NCBI RefSeq assembly: GCF_001719045.1
Contig: NZ_CP015423.1
Location: 3,877,501-3,941,500 of the forward strand
Length of the DNA: 64,000 nt
From: Paenibacillus polymyxa
Lineage (GTDB): Bacteria > Bacillota > Bacilli > Paenibacillales > Paenibacillaceae
Direction of reading: 5' to 3'
Shown: positions 1 to 7,162 of the stretch, piece after piece
How positions within the stretch are numbered: position 1 is the stretch's first letter
How the letters are laid out: every line of letters begins with the position of its first letter
Made by a program: the position numbers and the translations under genes
The notes under the pieces: generated by a model
Told to the model about the DNA's origin: nothing
What the model saw: only the letters and a program-made list of their open reading frames with translations
Database searches by the model: none

Positions 1-37
1 GAAAGCGATTTGCTGTCATATTTTGTTGATTACTCAT
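1..37 (-). CDS. 5' end of a leftward gene, product unknown
   Basis: Only the first 12 codons lie in the window, reading MSNQQNMTANRF from an ATG at 37. An AGGAGG stands upstream (51-56, leftward), 13 nt from this ATG, which is a little far. A second in-frame ATG at 19 is less likely. The gene diverges from the cysteine synthase gene at 254. Too little is visible to assign a family. Confidence 0.5.
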   Translation of the reverse strand, partial: MSNQQNMTANRF

Positions 38-207
38 AAGTGTCTTGTATCCTCCTGGAAAAATAGTAATGCGAGTATATCATTACAGGCGATATCTGGC
101 GACCCATTTTGCAAGAATTTTACATACTAAGCTGATGAGTTTTATGTAATTTACAAAAGCGACAGGTAGGAAGGAGCCAAGTATGTTATTTTGGTAGTAT
201 GATATTA

Positions 208-238
208 AGATCGTAAATGACGCTGTAAGGAACGATCT
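208..238 (+). promoter_or_regulatory. short inverted repeat ahead of cysK
   Basis: A 7-bp perfect inverted repeat (AGATCGT / ACGATCT, 17-nt loop) ends just before the AAGGAGG ribosome binding site of the cysteine synthase gene. It could be an operator or a leader hairpin. No T-box or SAM-riboswitch core was found in the 216 bp between the divergent genes. Confidence 0.25.
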
Positions 239-253
239 AAGGAGGATACAACG

Positions 254-1177
254 ATGGCACCTAAAGTGGTACAGAGTATTACAGATTTAATAGGAGATAC
301 ACCTTGTGTAAGACTCCAACGGCTCACAGGGCCGCAGGATGCGGAAGTGTATGTGAAGCTGGAGTATTTTAATCCAAGCGGCAGTGTTAAAGATCGGGCG
401 GCGGGCAACCTGATTGCCGAGGCTGAAAAGGCAGGACATCTAAAGCCGGGAGGCACCATTATTGAGCCGACGAGTGGCAACACGGGAATTGGTCTTGCGA
501 TGAATGCGGCAGCCCGAGGTTACCGTGCGGTTTTGGTGATGCCCTCGAATATGACGAAGGAACGGATCAATATTTTGAAAGCCTACGGGGCTGAGGTTGT
601 ACTGACACCAGCGGAAGAACGGATGCCAGGAGCGATTCGCAAGGCACTCGAACTGGGGGCTGAAATTAAAGGGAGCTTTATCCCGCATCAATTTGAAAAT
701 GAGGCAAATCCCGATATCCACCGTACGACGACGGCACTGGAAATTTTGGAACAGACGGAAGGGAAGCTGGATGTGTTCGTCGCTTCTTCGGGAACGGGCG
801 GTACCATTACGGGAACAGGTGAAGTGCTACGTCAGCATTTGCCGGATCTGCGGATTGTTGTAGTTGAGCCGAAGGGTTCGCCAGTGCTATCTGGAGGAAA
901 ACCCGGTCCACATAAGCTGGTTGGCACCAGTCCAGGCTTTGTTCCCACCGTGCTGAATACGGAAGTGTATGACGAAATCGTGCAGGTTTCCGATGAGGAT
1001 GCGATTGCAATGACACGAGCGATTGCTGCCCAGGAAGGGATTCTGGTTGGTCCCTCTAGCGGAGCTACGATATGGACGGCGATTCAGGAAGCGCGGCGTT
1101 TGGGAGCAGGCAAACGGGTACTTTGCATTGCCCCGGATACCGGAGAACGTTATCTGAGCATGGGGATATTCGGATAA
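254..1177 (+). CDS. cysK: Cysteine synthase A (O-acetylserine sulfhydrylase), PLP-dependent
   Basis: Makes L-cysteine from O-acetylserine and sulfide in the cytoplasm. The 307-aa length is normal for the family. The N-terminal PLP site NPSGSVKDR holds the Schiff-base lysine (Lys46), the substrate loop TSGNTG lies near residues 73-78, and the phosphate-binding loop GTGGT is near 180. A GPSSGA segment close to the C-terminus binds the pyridine nitrogen side. The ATG at 254 has a strong AAGGAGG 10 nt upstream. The gene appears monocistronic, since the aldo/keto reductase gene starts 132 bp later with its own binding site. Separating CysK from CysM or a cystathionine-beta-synthase-like member would need a phylogeny, but the motif set fits CysK best. 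Confidence 0.93.
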   Translation: MAPKVVQSITDLIGDTPCVRLQRLTGPQDAEVYVKLEYFNPSGSVKDRAAGNLIAEAEKAGHLKPGGTIIEPTSGNTGIGLAMNAAARGYRAVLVMPSNMTKERINILKAYGAEVVLTPAEERMPGAIRKALELGAEIKGSFIPHQFENEANPDIHRTTTALEILEQTEGKLDVFVASSGTGGTITGTGEVLRQHLPDLRIVVVEPKGSPVLSGGKPGPHKLVGTSPGFVPTVLNTEVYDEIVQVSDEDAIAMTRAIAAQEGILVGPSSGATIWTAIQEARRLGAGKRVLCIAPDTGERYLSMGIFG

Positions 1178-1309
1178 AAAGATGTGGATGGGGACCAAAG
1201 TGATACACGACCGTAAGTAAGTGGTAAAATAGGTGTGTGATAGCGGTTCCACGAACTATTCATATGTGGATGAAGCAGGGAATATTTTGAGGGTTGAAGG
1301 AGGAGCAGC

Positions 1310-2287
1310 ATGAAGATTATGCCTTTACAGAAACGTGGAATCTCCGATAGTCGGCTGGCGCTCGGTTGTATGCCTTTTGGTGGAGAATGGAGCCATGCAC
1401 CGTTTACGCAGGAGCATGTCGTTGAAGCGGAAAGAGCTGTAGAAGCCGCACAATCCATTGGGATTACGATGTTCGATCATGCGGATATCTATCGTATTGG
1501 GAAAGCGGAAGAGATTTTCGGCCGGATTTTAAAGGGACAGCCGGGCTTGCGTGAACAAATCGTAATTCAGTCCAAATGCGGCATTTTTCTGCCAGATGGT
1601 ACGCTCCCGGGCCGCTTTGATTTCTCATATGCTCATATTATGGAGTCCGTGGATGGTATCCTGAAGCGTCTGGGTACCGAATATTTGGACATCCTGCTGC
1701 TGCATCGCCCTGATCCGCTGGTAGAGCCGGAAGAAGTAGCGAAGGCGTTCAGCGAGCTTAAGACATCTGGCAAAGTACGGCATTTTGGCGTTTCCAATAT
1801 GAATGTAAGCCAAATTCGGTTTCTGGAACGGAGCCTAACGGAGCCGCTGATCGTTAATCAGCTGGAAATGAGCCTGGCCCATCTGCATTTTATAGATCAG
1901 ACAGTACATGTGAACCAGCAGGCAGGGACAAATGTACATTTTGGCGAAGGTTTGCTGGAATATTGCCAAACCGAGGATATTCAGCTCCAAGCCTGGGGAC
2001 CGCTGGCGCAGGGACGTTTTAGCGGAGGTCCTTTGGAAGGGCAGCCTGAGCATGTCGTTAAGACGGCAAAACGGGTGCAGAAGCTAGCTTCTGAAAAGGA
2101 AACGACACGTGAGGCGATCGTCCTTGGCTGGCTTATGAAACATCCGGCACGGATTCAGCCCGTCCTTGGCAGCGCCAATCCTGAACGAATCAAGGCATGT
2201 CAGGATGCGGAACGCCAGAGCGAGCTGATGACCCGTGAGGAATGGTATGAATTGTATGTCAGTGCGCGCGGACAAGCCTTGCCGTAA
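1310..2287 (+). CDS. Aldo/keto reductase, YdhF-like
   Basis: A soluble NAD(P)H-dependent oxidoreductase of the aldo/keto reductase superfamily (325 aa, TIM barrel). The catalytic tetrad is visible: Asp56 and Tyr61 in FDHADIY, the lysine in QSKCGI near residue 87, and the histidine in LLLHRPDP. The C-terminal cofactor-binding stretch (VLGSANPERI) is also present. The closest named relatives are the YdhF/YrpG-type reductases; the substrate is unknown. The ATG at 1310 follows GAAGGAGGAGCAGC. A strong terminator follows at 2371. Confidence 0.88.
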   Translation: MKIMPLQKRGISDSRLALGCMPFGGEWSHAPFTQEHVVEAERAVEAAQSIGITMFDHADIYRIGKAEEIFGRILKGQPGLREQIVIQSKCGIFLPDGTLPGRFDFSYAHIMESVDGILKRLGTEYLDILLLHRPDPLVEPEEVAKAFSELKTSGKVRHFGVSNMNVSQIRFLERSLTEPLIVNQLEMSLAHLHFIDQTVHVNQQAGTNVHFGEGLLEYCQTEDIQLQAWGPLAQGRFSGGPLEGQPEHVVKTAKRVQKLASEKETTREAIVLGWLMKHPARIQPVLGSANPERIKACQDAERQSELMTREEWYELYVSARGQALP

Positions 2288-2370
2288 CTGGTACTGCGGA
2301 CCCGTTTGTTACAGCAGGCGTATGTGGATGTAAGTGTATGACCTTGTTTATACGAACTGTAGTTTAATAA

Positions 2371-2412
2371 GGCCCTCCCTTCGTCTCATTAACAGACGGA
2401 GGGAGGGCCTAT
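2371..2412. terminator. Bidirectional intrinsic terminator
   Basis: A 16-bp stem (GGCCCTCCCTTCGTCT paired with AGACGGAGGGAGGGCC, one G-T pair) with a 7-nt loop lies between the convergent aldo/keto reductase gene and the WYL regulator genes. Short A- and T-rich flanks allow it to serve both strands. Confidence 0.85.
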
Positions 2413-2444
2413 TTACATGGAGGCATCTCATATTTCCTCAGTAG

Positions 2445-3245
2445 CTATTCTTCTTCGTAGCGTGCAAGGGCCTTGGACGTTGTTTCCTTCATTCGTGAAA
2501 TCAGCCGGGAGCCTTGGACGACCTTGACACGTTTGCCAAGGAAACGGATTTTGGATAGCACATATTCACATTCGTCTGCCTGGAAGGTGAGCGTAATACG
2601 ATAGGTATCTGCTTCCTGAACATATTCGACCTCTTTTTCAAAGCAGGAAAAAGCATATAAAATACGAGACATTTCACCGTTGTATATGGGAATAATTTCG
2701 ATGATGCCTTGCTCTTTGCGCGACTCCAGTATATCGAGTATACGTCGGGTGAATTTTTCGGCCTCTTCGGGTAGAAGCTCATCTTCCGTGATGTTCACGA
2801 TATTAGACAGCTTGGTAGACATGAGCGCGCGGTGTCTGCGGTTATACCACAGCAGGCTCCATTCTTTTTTGACCATGGAGAACTCCAGCTTATATGGAAA
2901 ACCGGACATTTGCTCATGCATGCGTCCGTTGCGCAGTTTGTAGGTCATACAGATGCCTGAACGGGACCGCAGAATGGGACGCAATTCACGCAGGAGTGGA
3001 TGATATACCGAGACAGCAGGGATACCTGCTTTTTCCCGCAAACTTCCATCGGCCTCCAGCGGCTCGTCGTCTGTGAGCATCTGCCGAAGCTTATCAAGCG
3101 TAGACGGGGTGAAAGCCTCTATTGCTGCCGAGTCTGTCAGCATAGATTGGAGCCAGACTCTTTCCTGTGATGTGGTAGCAAAAGCGCCCGATTCATCCAG
3201 CCGAGAGACGATCTGATAGTTAAATATTTTCTCGAACAGGCTCAT
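2445..3245 (-). CDS. WYL-domain regulator without HTH
   Basis: A 266-aa protein with no N-terminal helix-turn-helix. The central part (about residues 75-140) matches a WYL domain: a basic/aromatic beta-barrel segment with EWSLLWYNRRHRAL and a following LSNIV strand. A C-terminal WCX-like extension contains YRITLTF and a late FLGKRVKVV strand. WYL domains bind nucleotide or nucleic-acid ligands and control defence, DNA-repair and RNA-repair loci. The ATG at 3245 is preferred over the longer open frame from 3362, which only overlaps the upstream gene. It overlaps the upstream HTH-WYL gene by 26 nt, so the two are probably translationally coupled and act as a pair. Confidence 0.8.
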   Translation of the reverse strand: MSLFEKIFNYQIVSRLDESGAFATTSQERVWLQSMLTDSAAIEAFTPSTLDKLRQMLTDDEPLEADGSLREKAGIPAVSVYHPLLRELRPILRSRSGICMTYKLRNGRMHEQMSGFPYKLEFSMVKKEWSLLWYNRRHRALMSTKLSNIVNITEDELLPEEAEKFTRRILDILESRKEQGIIEIIPIYNGEMSRILYAFSCFEKEVEYVQEADTYRITLTFQADECEYVLSKIRFLGKRVKVVQGSRLISRMKETTSKALARYEEE

Positions 3246-4545
3246 AATAGGCTTGCAGCTCCTTCCATTCCTGTCTGAATTCCTTACGCAGCCGCTGGGG
3301 CTCCAATACCTCACAGCTTGATCCGAAGCTGCGAATCCACGGCTTAATCTCGGTGATTCCATTCACTGTGATTTCATAGATAAAGGATTCACTTTCTTCC
3401 TCCGCAATCGTACCCCACTGTCCCTGTGACAGCACACGTTCCCGAATAAAGTTGCGCTTCGCGCCCTCAGGATTAAAAAAACGTACCCGTACCTTCACAG
3501 GACGACCGGTATCAACAAGCCAGCTGTACCGCATTTTTTCTTCCAACACCGCTAGCAGATCGGCATGAAACTGCTCTGGTACAGGCTTGCCCTCCACCAA
3601 TTGAGTCATGCCCTCCATACGAAACTTCATGATTCCTTTACCGCCTACATGACCAAGAACATACCAACGTCCATATTGATGATCATAGATGACTTGCAGG
3701 GGCAGAATGGTATGTTCACGGCCCTCCGTCTCTTTTTCAAACAGCGGGTTTGTGTTCTGTGACCCGTACATGCTTCGTTTGGATGTCGAAAAATATAAAA
3801 AAGTTACACAGCGACGTTGCCGAATGGCATGCAGAAGCGGATGAATATGGGCTTCGTCCAGAATGCGTGAATAATAGTGGTATTTATATAAAAAAGGTTC
3901 AATCATATCCCGATCTCCGGCTTGACGGCGCATAGCTTTTTTTAGATGATCTCGCAACAGATATCCCTGAACAGAGGGAAGCTGGGTGTTGGCCATAATG
4001 TCTACAAAATCATATAAGTCCAGTAATTCCTCGTCCGTCAGTCCTGTCACCAGATCGTTGCGGACAGCATAGCGGTAAGGTCTGCCGCCGGGCTCCTTGC
4101 GAACCACGCCCACTTCGACCAGATATTTCAGATCGGAACGAATCGTTTTTTCATCCGGCAGCGAACTGTCGGAAGGCCGCCCGTTGCAGCAAGCATCCAG
4201 CAATTCCATAGTGGTCAGAGGCTGTGACTGTAGCGCTGTCAGCAGAAGAGATAAGCGGACGCTTTCTGATTCCTTGAGCGATTTAGCCCGAAACAAGAAT
4301 AAAAGTAATGGATCAGCGGATTCGTAATAATTAAAGCGCAGCATCTCATTAAAATCATGTCCCTGGTTCTCAGGCAACTGTTGTTGTACGGATTGGACGA
4401 TTTCCTTGAGACGCCTGATTGTTTTATCAAAGGTATGCACTGAAATGCCCAGTCTGTCTGCAAATTGCTGCCGATTATAAGCGCCGCTGGTCAGTGTGAG
4501 CATGCGCAGGAATTGAATTTCTTTATCAAAACTCTCTCTCGCCAT
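3220..4545 (-). CDS. HTH-WYL transcriptional regulator
   Basis: A 441-aa regulator with a DeoR-like winged HTH near the N-terminus (FADRLGISVHTFDKTIRRLK) and a second winged segment around residues 120-170. A WYL domain follows (HPLLHAIRQRRCVTFLYF, then RWYVLGHV, the motif that names the family), and a WCX dimerisation domain closes the protein. I chose ATG 4545 over the TTG at 4584 because GGGGAATGCATC precedes it. It transcribes away from the RNA-repair cassette across a 316-bp spacer, as expected for a local regulator of that cassette. By analogy with WYL proteins such as BrxR and CapW it may be a ligand-relieved repressor; this is inference. Confidence 0.88.
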   Translation of the reverse strand: MARESFDKEIQFLRMLTLTSGAYNRQQFADRLGISVHTFDKTIRRLKEIVQSVQQQLPENQGHDFNEMLRFNYYESADPLLLFLFRAKSLKESESVRLSLLLTALQSQPLTTMELLDACCNGRPSDSSLPDEKTIRSDLKYLVEVGVVRKEPGGRPYRYAVRNDLVTGLTDEELLDLYDFVDIMANTQLPSVQGYLLRDHLKKAMRRQAGDRDMIEPFLYKYHYYSRILDEAHIHPLLHAIRQRRCVTFLYFSTSKRSMYGSQNTNPLFEKETEGREHTILPLQVIYDHQYGRWYVLGHVGGKGIMKFRMEGMTQLVEGKPVPEQFHADLLAVLEEKMRYSWLVDTGRPVKVRVRFFNPEGAKRNFIRERVLSQGQWGTIAEEESESFIYEITVNGITEIKPWIRSFGSSCEVLEPQRLRKEFRQEWKELQAYYEPVRENI

Positions 4546-4770
4546 GATGCATTCCCCGTTTCTGTTGCCGTTCTCCGAAAGCAAGTATCCCTTTATTCTA
4601 ACAGGGAAGGGATGCAGGAAAAAGGGAATTTATTCATCTTTGTAATACTTTCACCATGTTCACGACTTCCAAAATAAAGCATCATAGGGATATAAGATAG
4701 CACGATGAAATAAGAAGCAATACATAACAGAAGGGGGATGCAACATGTTTGGACGGGAGAGAAAACGGCT

Positions 4771-4842
4771 ATGCGTCTTCGCCGCTTATTAATAGATGAA
4801 ACGGATGAGTCGATTAGAGAACAGATTCGGGAAATACTTTAA
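4771..4842 (+). CDS. Possible 23-aa leader ORF ahead of the RNA-repair genes
   Basis: An ATG at 4771 opens a 23-codon frame, charged and amphipathic (starts MRLRRLLIDETDES, ends IREIL), ending 19 nt before the RlaP start. A GGGAG lies 11 nt upstream. The frame can also be opened at 4738. Another short frame starts at 4745 (14 codons). The rest of the 4546-4861 spacer holds the divergent promoters, which I could not place confidently. Real translation is uncertain. Confidence 0.3.
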   Translation: MRLRRLLIDETDESIREQIREIL

Positions 4843-4861
4843 TGATAAGGGAGGGAACAAC

Positions 4862-5680
4862 ATGACAGATGTGAAGTATGGGCAGGGTTACATTCAACCA
4901 GAAATGCGCGAAACGATTTTGCGTGAGCTGCGCGCGTTGGAGCAGGAGGAGCAAATACGTATTATATACGCCTGTGAATCAGGCAGTCGGGCATGGGGGT
5001 TTCCTTCACAGGACAGTGACTATGATGTACGATTTATCTATGTAAGACCCATAGAATGGTATTTGTCTATTTTTGATAAGCGGGATGTGATTGAGCGGCC
5101 AATCAGCAATTTGCTGGATATGAACGGCTGGGATTTGAAAAAGGCACTCCATTTGTTTCGCAAATCCAATCCGCCTTTGCTGGAATGGCTGCAATCTCCG
5201 ATTCCCTATCTGGAGCAGTATTCAGTGGCTGACCAGATTCGTGCGATATCGCCGTTAACCTTCTCTCCGAAGTCCTGTATGTACCATTATCTGAATATGG
5301 CGCGGGGAAACTATCGGGATTATTTGCAAGGAGAACAGGTGAAAATTAAAAAGTACTTTTATGTACTACGCCCACTGTTGGCCTGTGGCTGGATTGAACG
5401 TTACAACAGCATGCCTCCGATTGAATTTGGAGACTTGCTAGAGGAATTAATTCCGTCAGATACAGAACTTTATCAGGTGATCAGGCATTTGCTGCAACGT
5501 AAAAAAGCGGGCGAGGAACTGGATATTGAGCCACAGCTTTCGGTGGTGAATGATTTTATCCAGCAGCAAATTGCTTATTTTGAACAAAAGGCGCCCTTGC
5601 TTCAGCATGTGGAGAGTGGACGGGATCAGCAGTTGGATGATTTGTTCCGCACTGCGGTGAATGAAGTATGGAAAGCATAA
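4862..5680 (+). CDS. RlaP-type nucleotidyltransferase (RNA-repair associated)
   Basis: A 272-aa predicted nucleotidyltransferase of the RlaP family (Pfam Nuc-transf PF10127). The polymerase-beta active site is intact: GSRAWGFPSQDSDYD, that is the GS motif followed by the D-x-D metal ligands, then the conserved RFIYV strand. Helical C-terminal residues 110-270 follow (LEWLQSPIPYL, YHYLNMARGNY). The family is described as associated with RNA ligases, possibly adding or trimming nucleotides at damaged RNA ends. ATG 4862 has GGGAGGG 8 nt upstream; the frame runs back to 4796 but without a comparable site. First gene of an operon with Hen1, Pnkp and TatD (22 nt to Hen1). Confidence 0.85.
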   Translation: MTDVKYGQGYIQPEMRETILRELRALEQEEQIRIIYACESGSRAWGFPSQDSDYDVRFIYVRPIEWYLSIFDKRDVIERPISNLLDMNGWDLKKALHLFRKSNPPLLEWLQSPIPYLEQYSVADQIRAISPLTFSPKSCMYHYLNMARGNYRDYLQGEQVKIKKYFYVLRPLLACGWIERYNSMPPIEFGDLLEELIPSDTELYQVIRHLLQRKKAGEELDIEPQLSVVNDFIQQQIAYFEQKAPLLQHVESGRDQQLDDLFRTAVNEVWKA

Positions 5681-5701
5681 GCTGGGAAGGAGAAGTGGAG
5701 T

Positions 5702-7162
5702 ATGCACATCACGCTAAAAGCAACCGGAACCCATGCAGGGGTGATTTCGCATTTGCTTGCTAAGAATCCTTACAATACGTATGATCGCACAGAAAAAGGC
5801 GCACGTGTACGCATGGTGTACACCGTTTTTACCCAGGAAGAGGCTGAGATCGTCATTCAGGCCTCGCCAGATTCGATTGATTTGGTCAAAAACAGTCCAG
5901 ACAGCTATGACATTACACAATATATTAATGACCGGGAGTTTGTAACCAGCAGCTTATTTTGCACTTATATTCGTGGCTCGCTTGGCACGGCCCTGAACGG
6001 CAAACCCAAGGAAGACTATGTAGGATGGGTGACGCACCCTTTTGCGCTGGAGTTATCGTTTGGGCCCGTTGCTTCGGATTTGCCGGATTCTGTGGTGGAG
6101 GGACTATTTGCTCCGCTGGGTTATCAAGTGGCCATAGAACGAGGGGAAGCGGACTATTCTTTTCAGCTGAAAAATCGAAGCACCGTCAGATATGTCACGT
6201 TAAGTGGTCATCAGACGGTGCAGTATGCGTTGCGTCAGTTATTGCTGTTGATTCCGGTGCTGGATAATTATAAGCACTACTATATTAGTGAAGAAGAGTT
6301 TGACAAGCTGAGACGTTACGGTGAGGGCTGGCTGCCAGAGCATCCACTACGCGAGCTGATCATTCGACGCACGCTTCGTTTTACCAATCTGATTGAGCAA
6401 TTTGAGCGATCTGATTCTGTTTCTGCTGAAACAACAGGTACAAAAAAACACATTGAAAAGGATACTGTCCAAGCTCAAAAGGATAAGCACGAACAGGTTC
6501 AACAGCAAGAACAGCCACAGGAGGAAGGGAAGCAGCAGCCTACTGTGCGGCTGAATGAACTGCGATATCAAGCCATAATGGACGTGATTCGCAAGCTGCC
6601 TCGAAGACAGAAAATCGTAGATTTTGGTTCAGGGGAAGGGAAGCTATCGGCTCGGATGGCCCGAATGACTGGCATTGAAGAGATTTGGGCTGTCGAGCCG
6701 TCTGCGTATGCACAAGTGAGAGCCATGGAGCGTTTTGCCAAGCTGGAAAGGCATGCTGACGCGATCAGCCCTACACCCATGATGGGCTCTCTCTTTTATT
6801 ATGATGAACAATTGCGGGGCAAAGATGTGATGATTCTATGTGAGGTCATTGAGCATGTGGATGAGCATCGTCTGAACCGGGTGATGAAGACGATTGTGAC
6901 GGAGTATCAGCCGGGCGTGCTGATCGTGACGACTCCCAATCGTGAATATAATGAAGTGTATCGTATGAATCAGCAAGAGCTGCGGCATGGCGATCACCGT
7001 TTTGAATGGAGTAGAAGCGAGTTTCAGGAACGATGTGAGCAGTGGATTGCGGAAGCTCCTTATTCGGTAGCGCTGAAGGGGATCGGAGAAGAGGTCGAAG
7101 GCTTTGGACAACCGACCCAAATGGCTATATTTACGCGCAGAAAGGAGCAGAAGGAAGCATGA
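5702..7162 (+). CDS. hen1: 3' terminal RNA ribose 2'-O-methyltransferase Hen1
   Basis: Methylates the 2'-OH of the terminal nucleotide of cleaved RNA before ligation, marking the repaired site against re-cleavage. The 486-aa bacterial architecture is present: an N-terminal domain (about 1-240) that in characterised systems assembles with and activates the Pnkp ligase, a low-complexity Gln/Glu/Lys linker (about 245-280), and a C-terminal SAM methyltransferase. SAM motif I is DFGSGEGKL (307-315). The metal-binding signature EVIEHVDEH (Glu381, Glu384, His385) is intact, followed by TTPNREYN and HRFEWSRSEF. The stop overlaps the Pnkp start (ATGA). RBS GGGAAGGAG. Confidence 0.95.
   Translation: MHITLKATGTHAGVISHLLAKNPYNTYDRTEKGARVRMVYTVFTQEEAEIVIQASPDSIDLVKNSPDSYDITQYINDREFVTSSLFCTYIRGSLGTALNGKPKEDYVGWVTHPFALELSFGPVASDLPDSVVEGLFAPLGYQVAIERGEADYSFQLKNRSTVRYVTLSGHQTVQYALRQLLLLIPVLDNYKHYYISEEEFDKLRRYGEGWLPEHPLRELIIRRTLRFTNLIEQFERSDSVSAETTGTKKHIEKDTVQAQKDKHEQVQQQEQPQEEGKQQPTVRLNELRYQAIMDVIRKLPRRQKIVDFGSGEGKLSARMARMTGIEEIWAVEPSAYAQVRAMERFAKLERHADAISPTPMMGSLFYYDEQLRGKDVMILCEVIEHVDEHRLNRVMKTIVTEYQPGVLIVTTPNREYNEVYRMNQQELRHGDHRFEWSRSEFQERCEQWIAEAPYSVALKGIGEEVEGFGQPTQMAIFTRRKEQKEA

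Noticed and set aside
5959..6267. 102-aa plus-strand frame
   Set aside because: Alternative frame inside the Hen1 gene.
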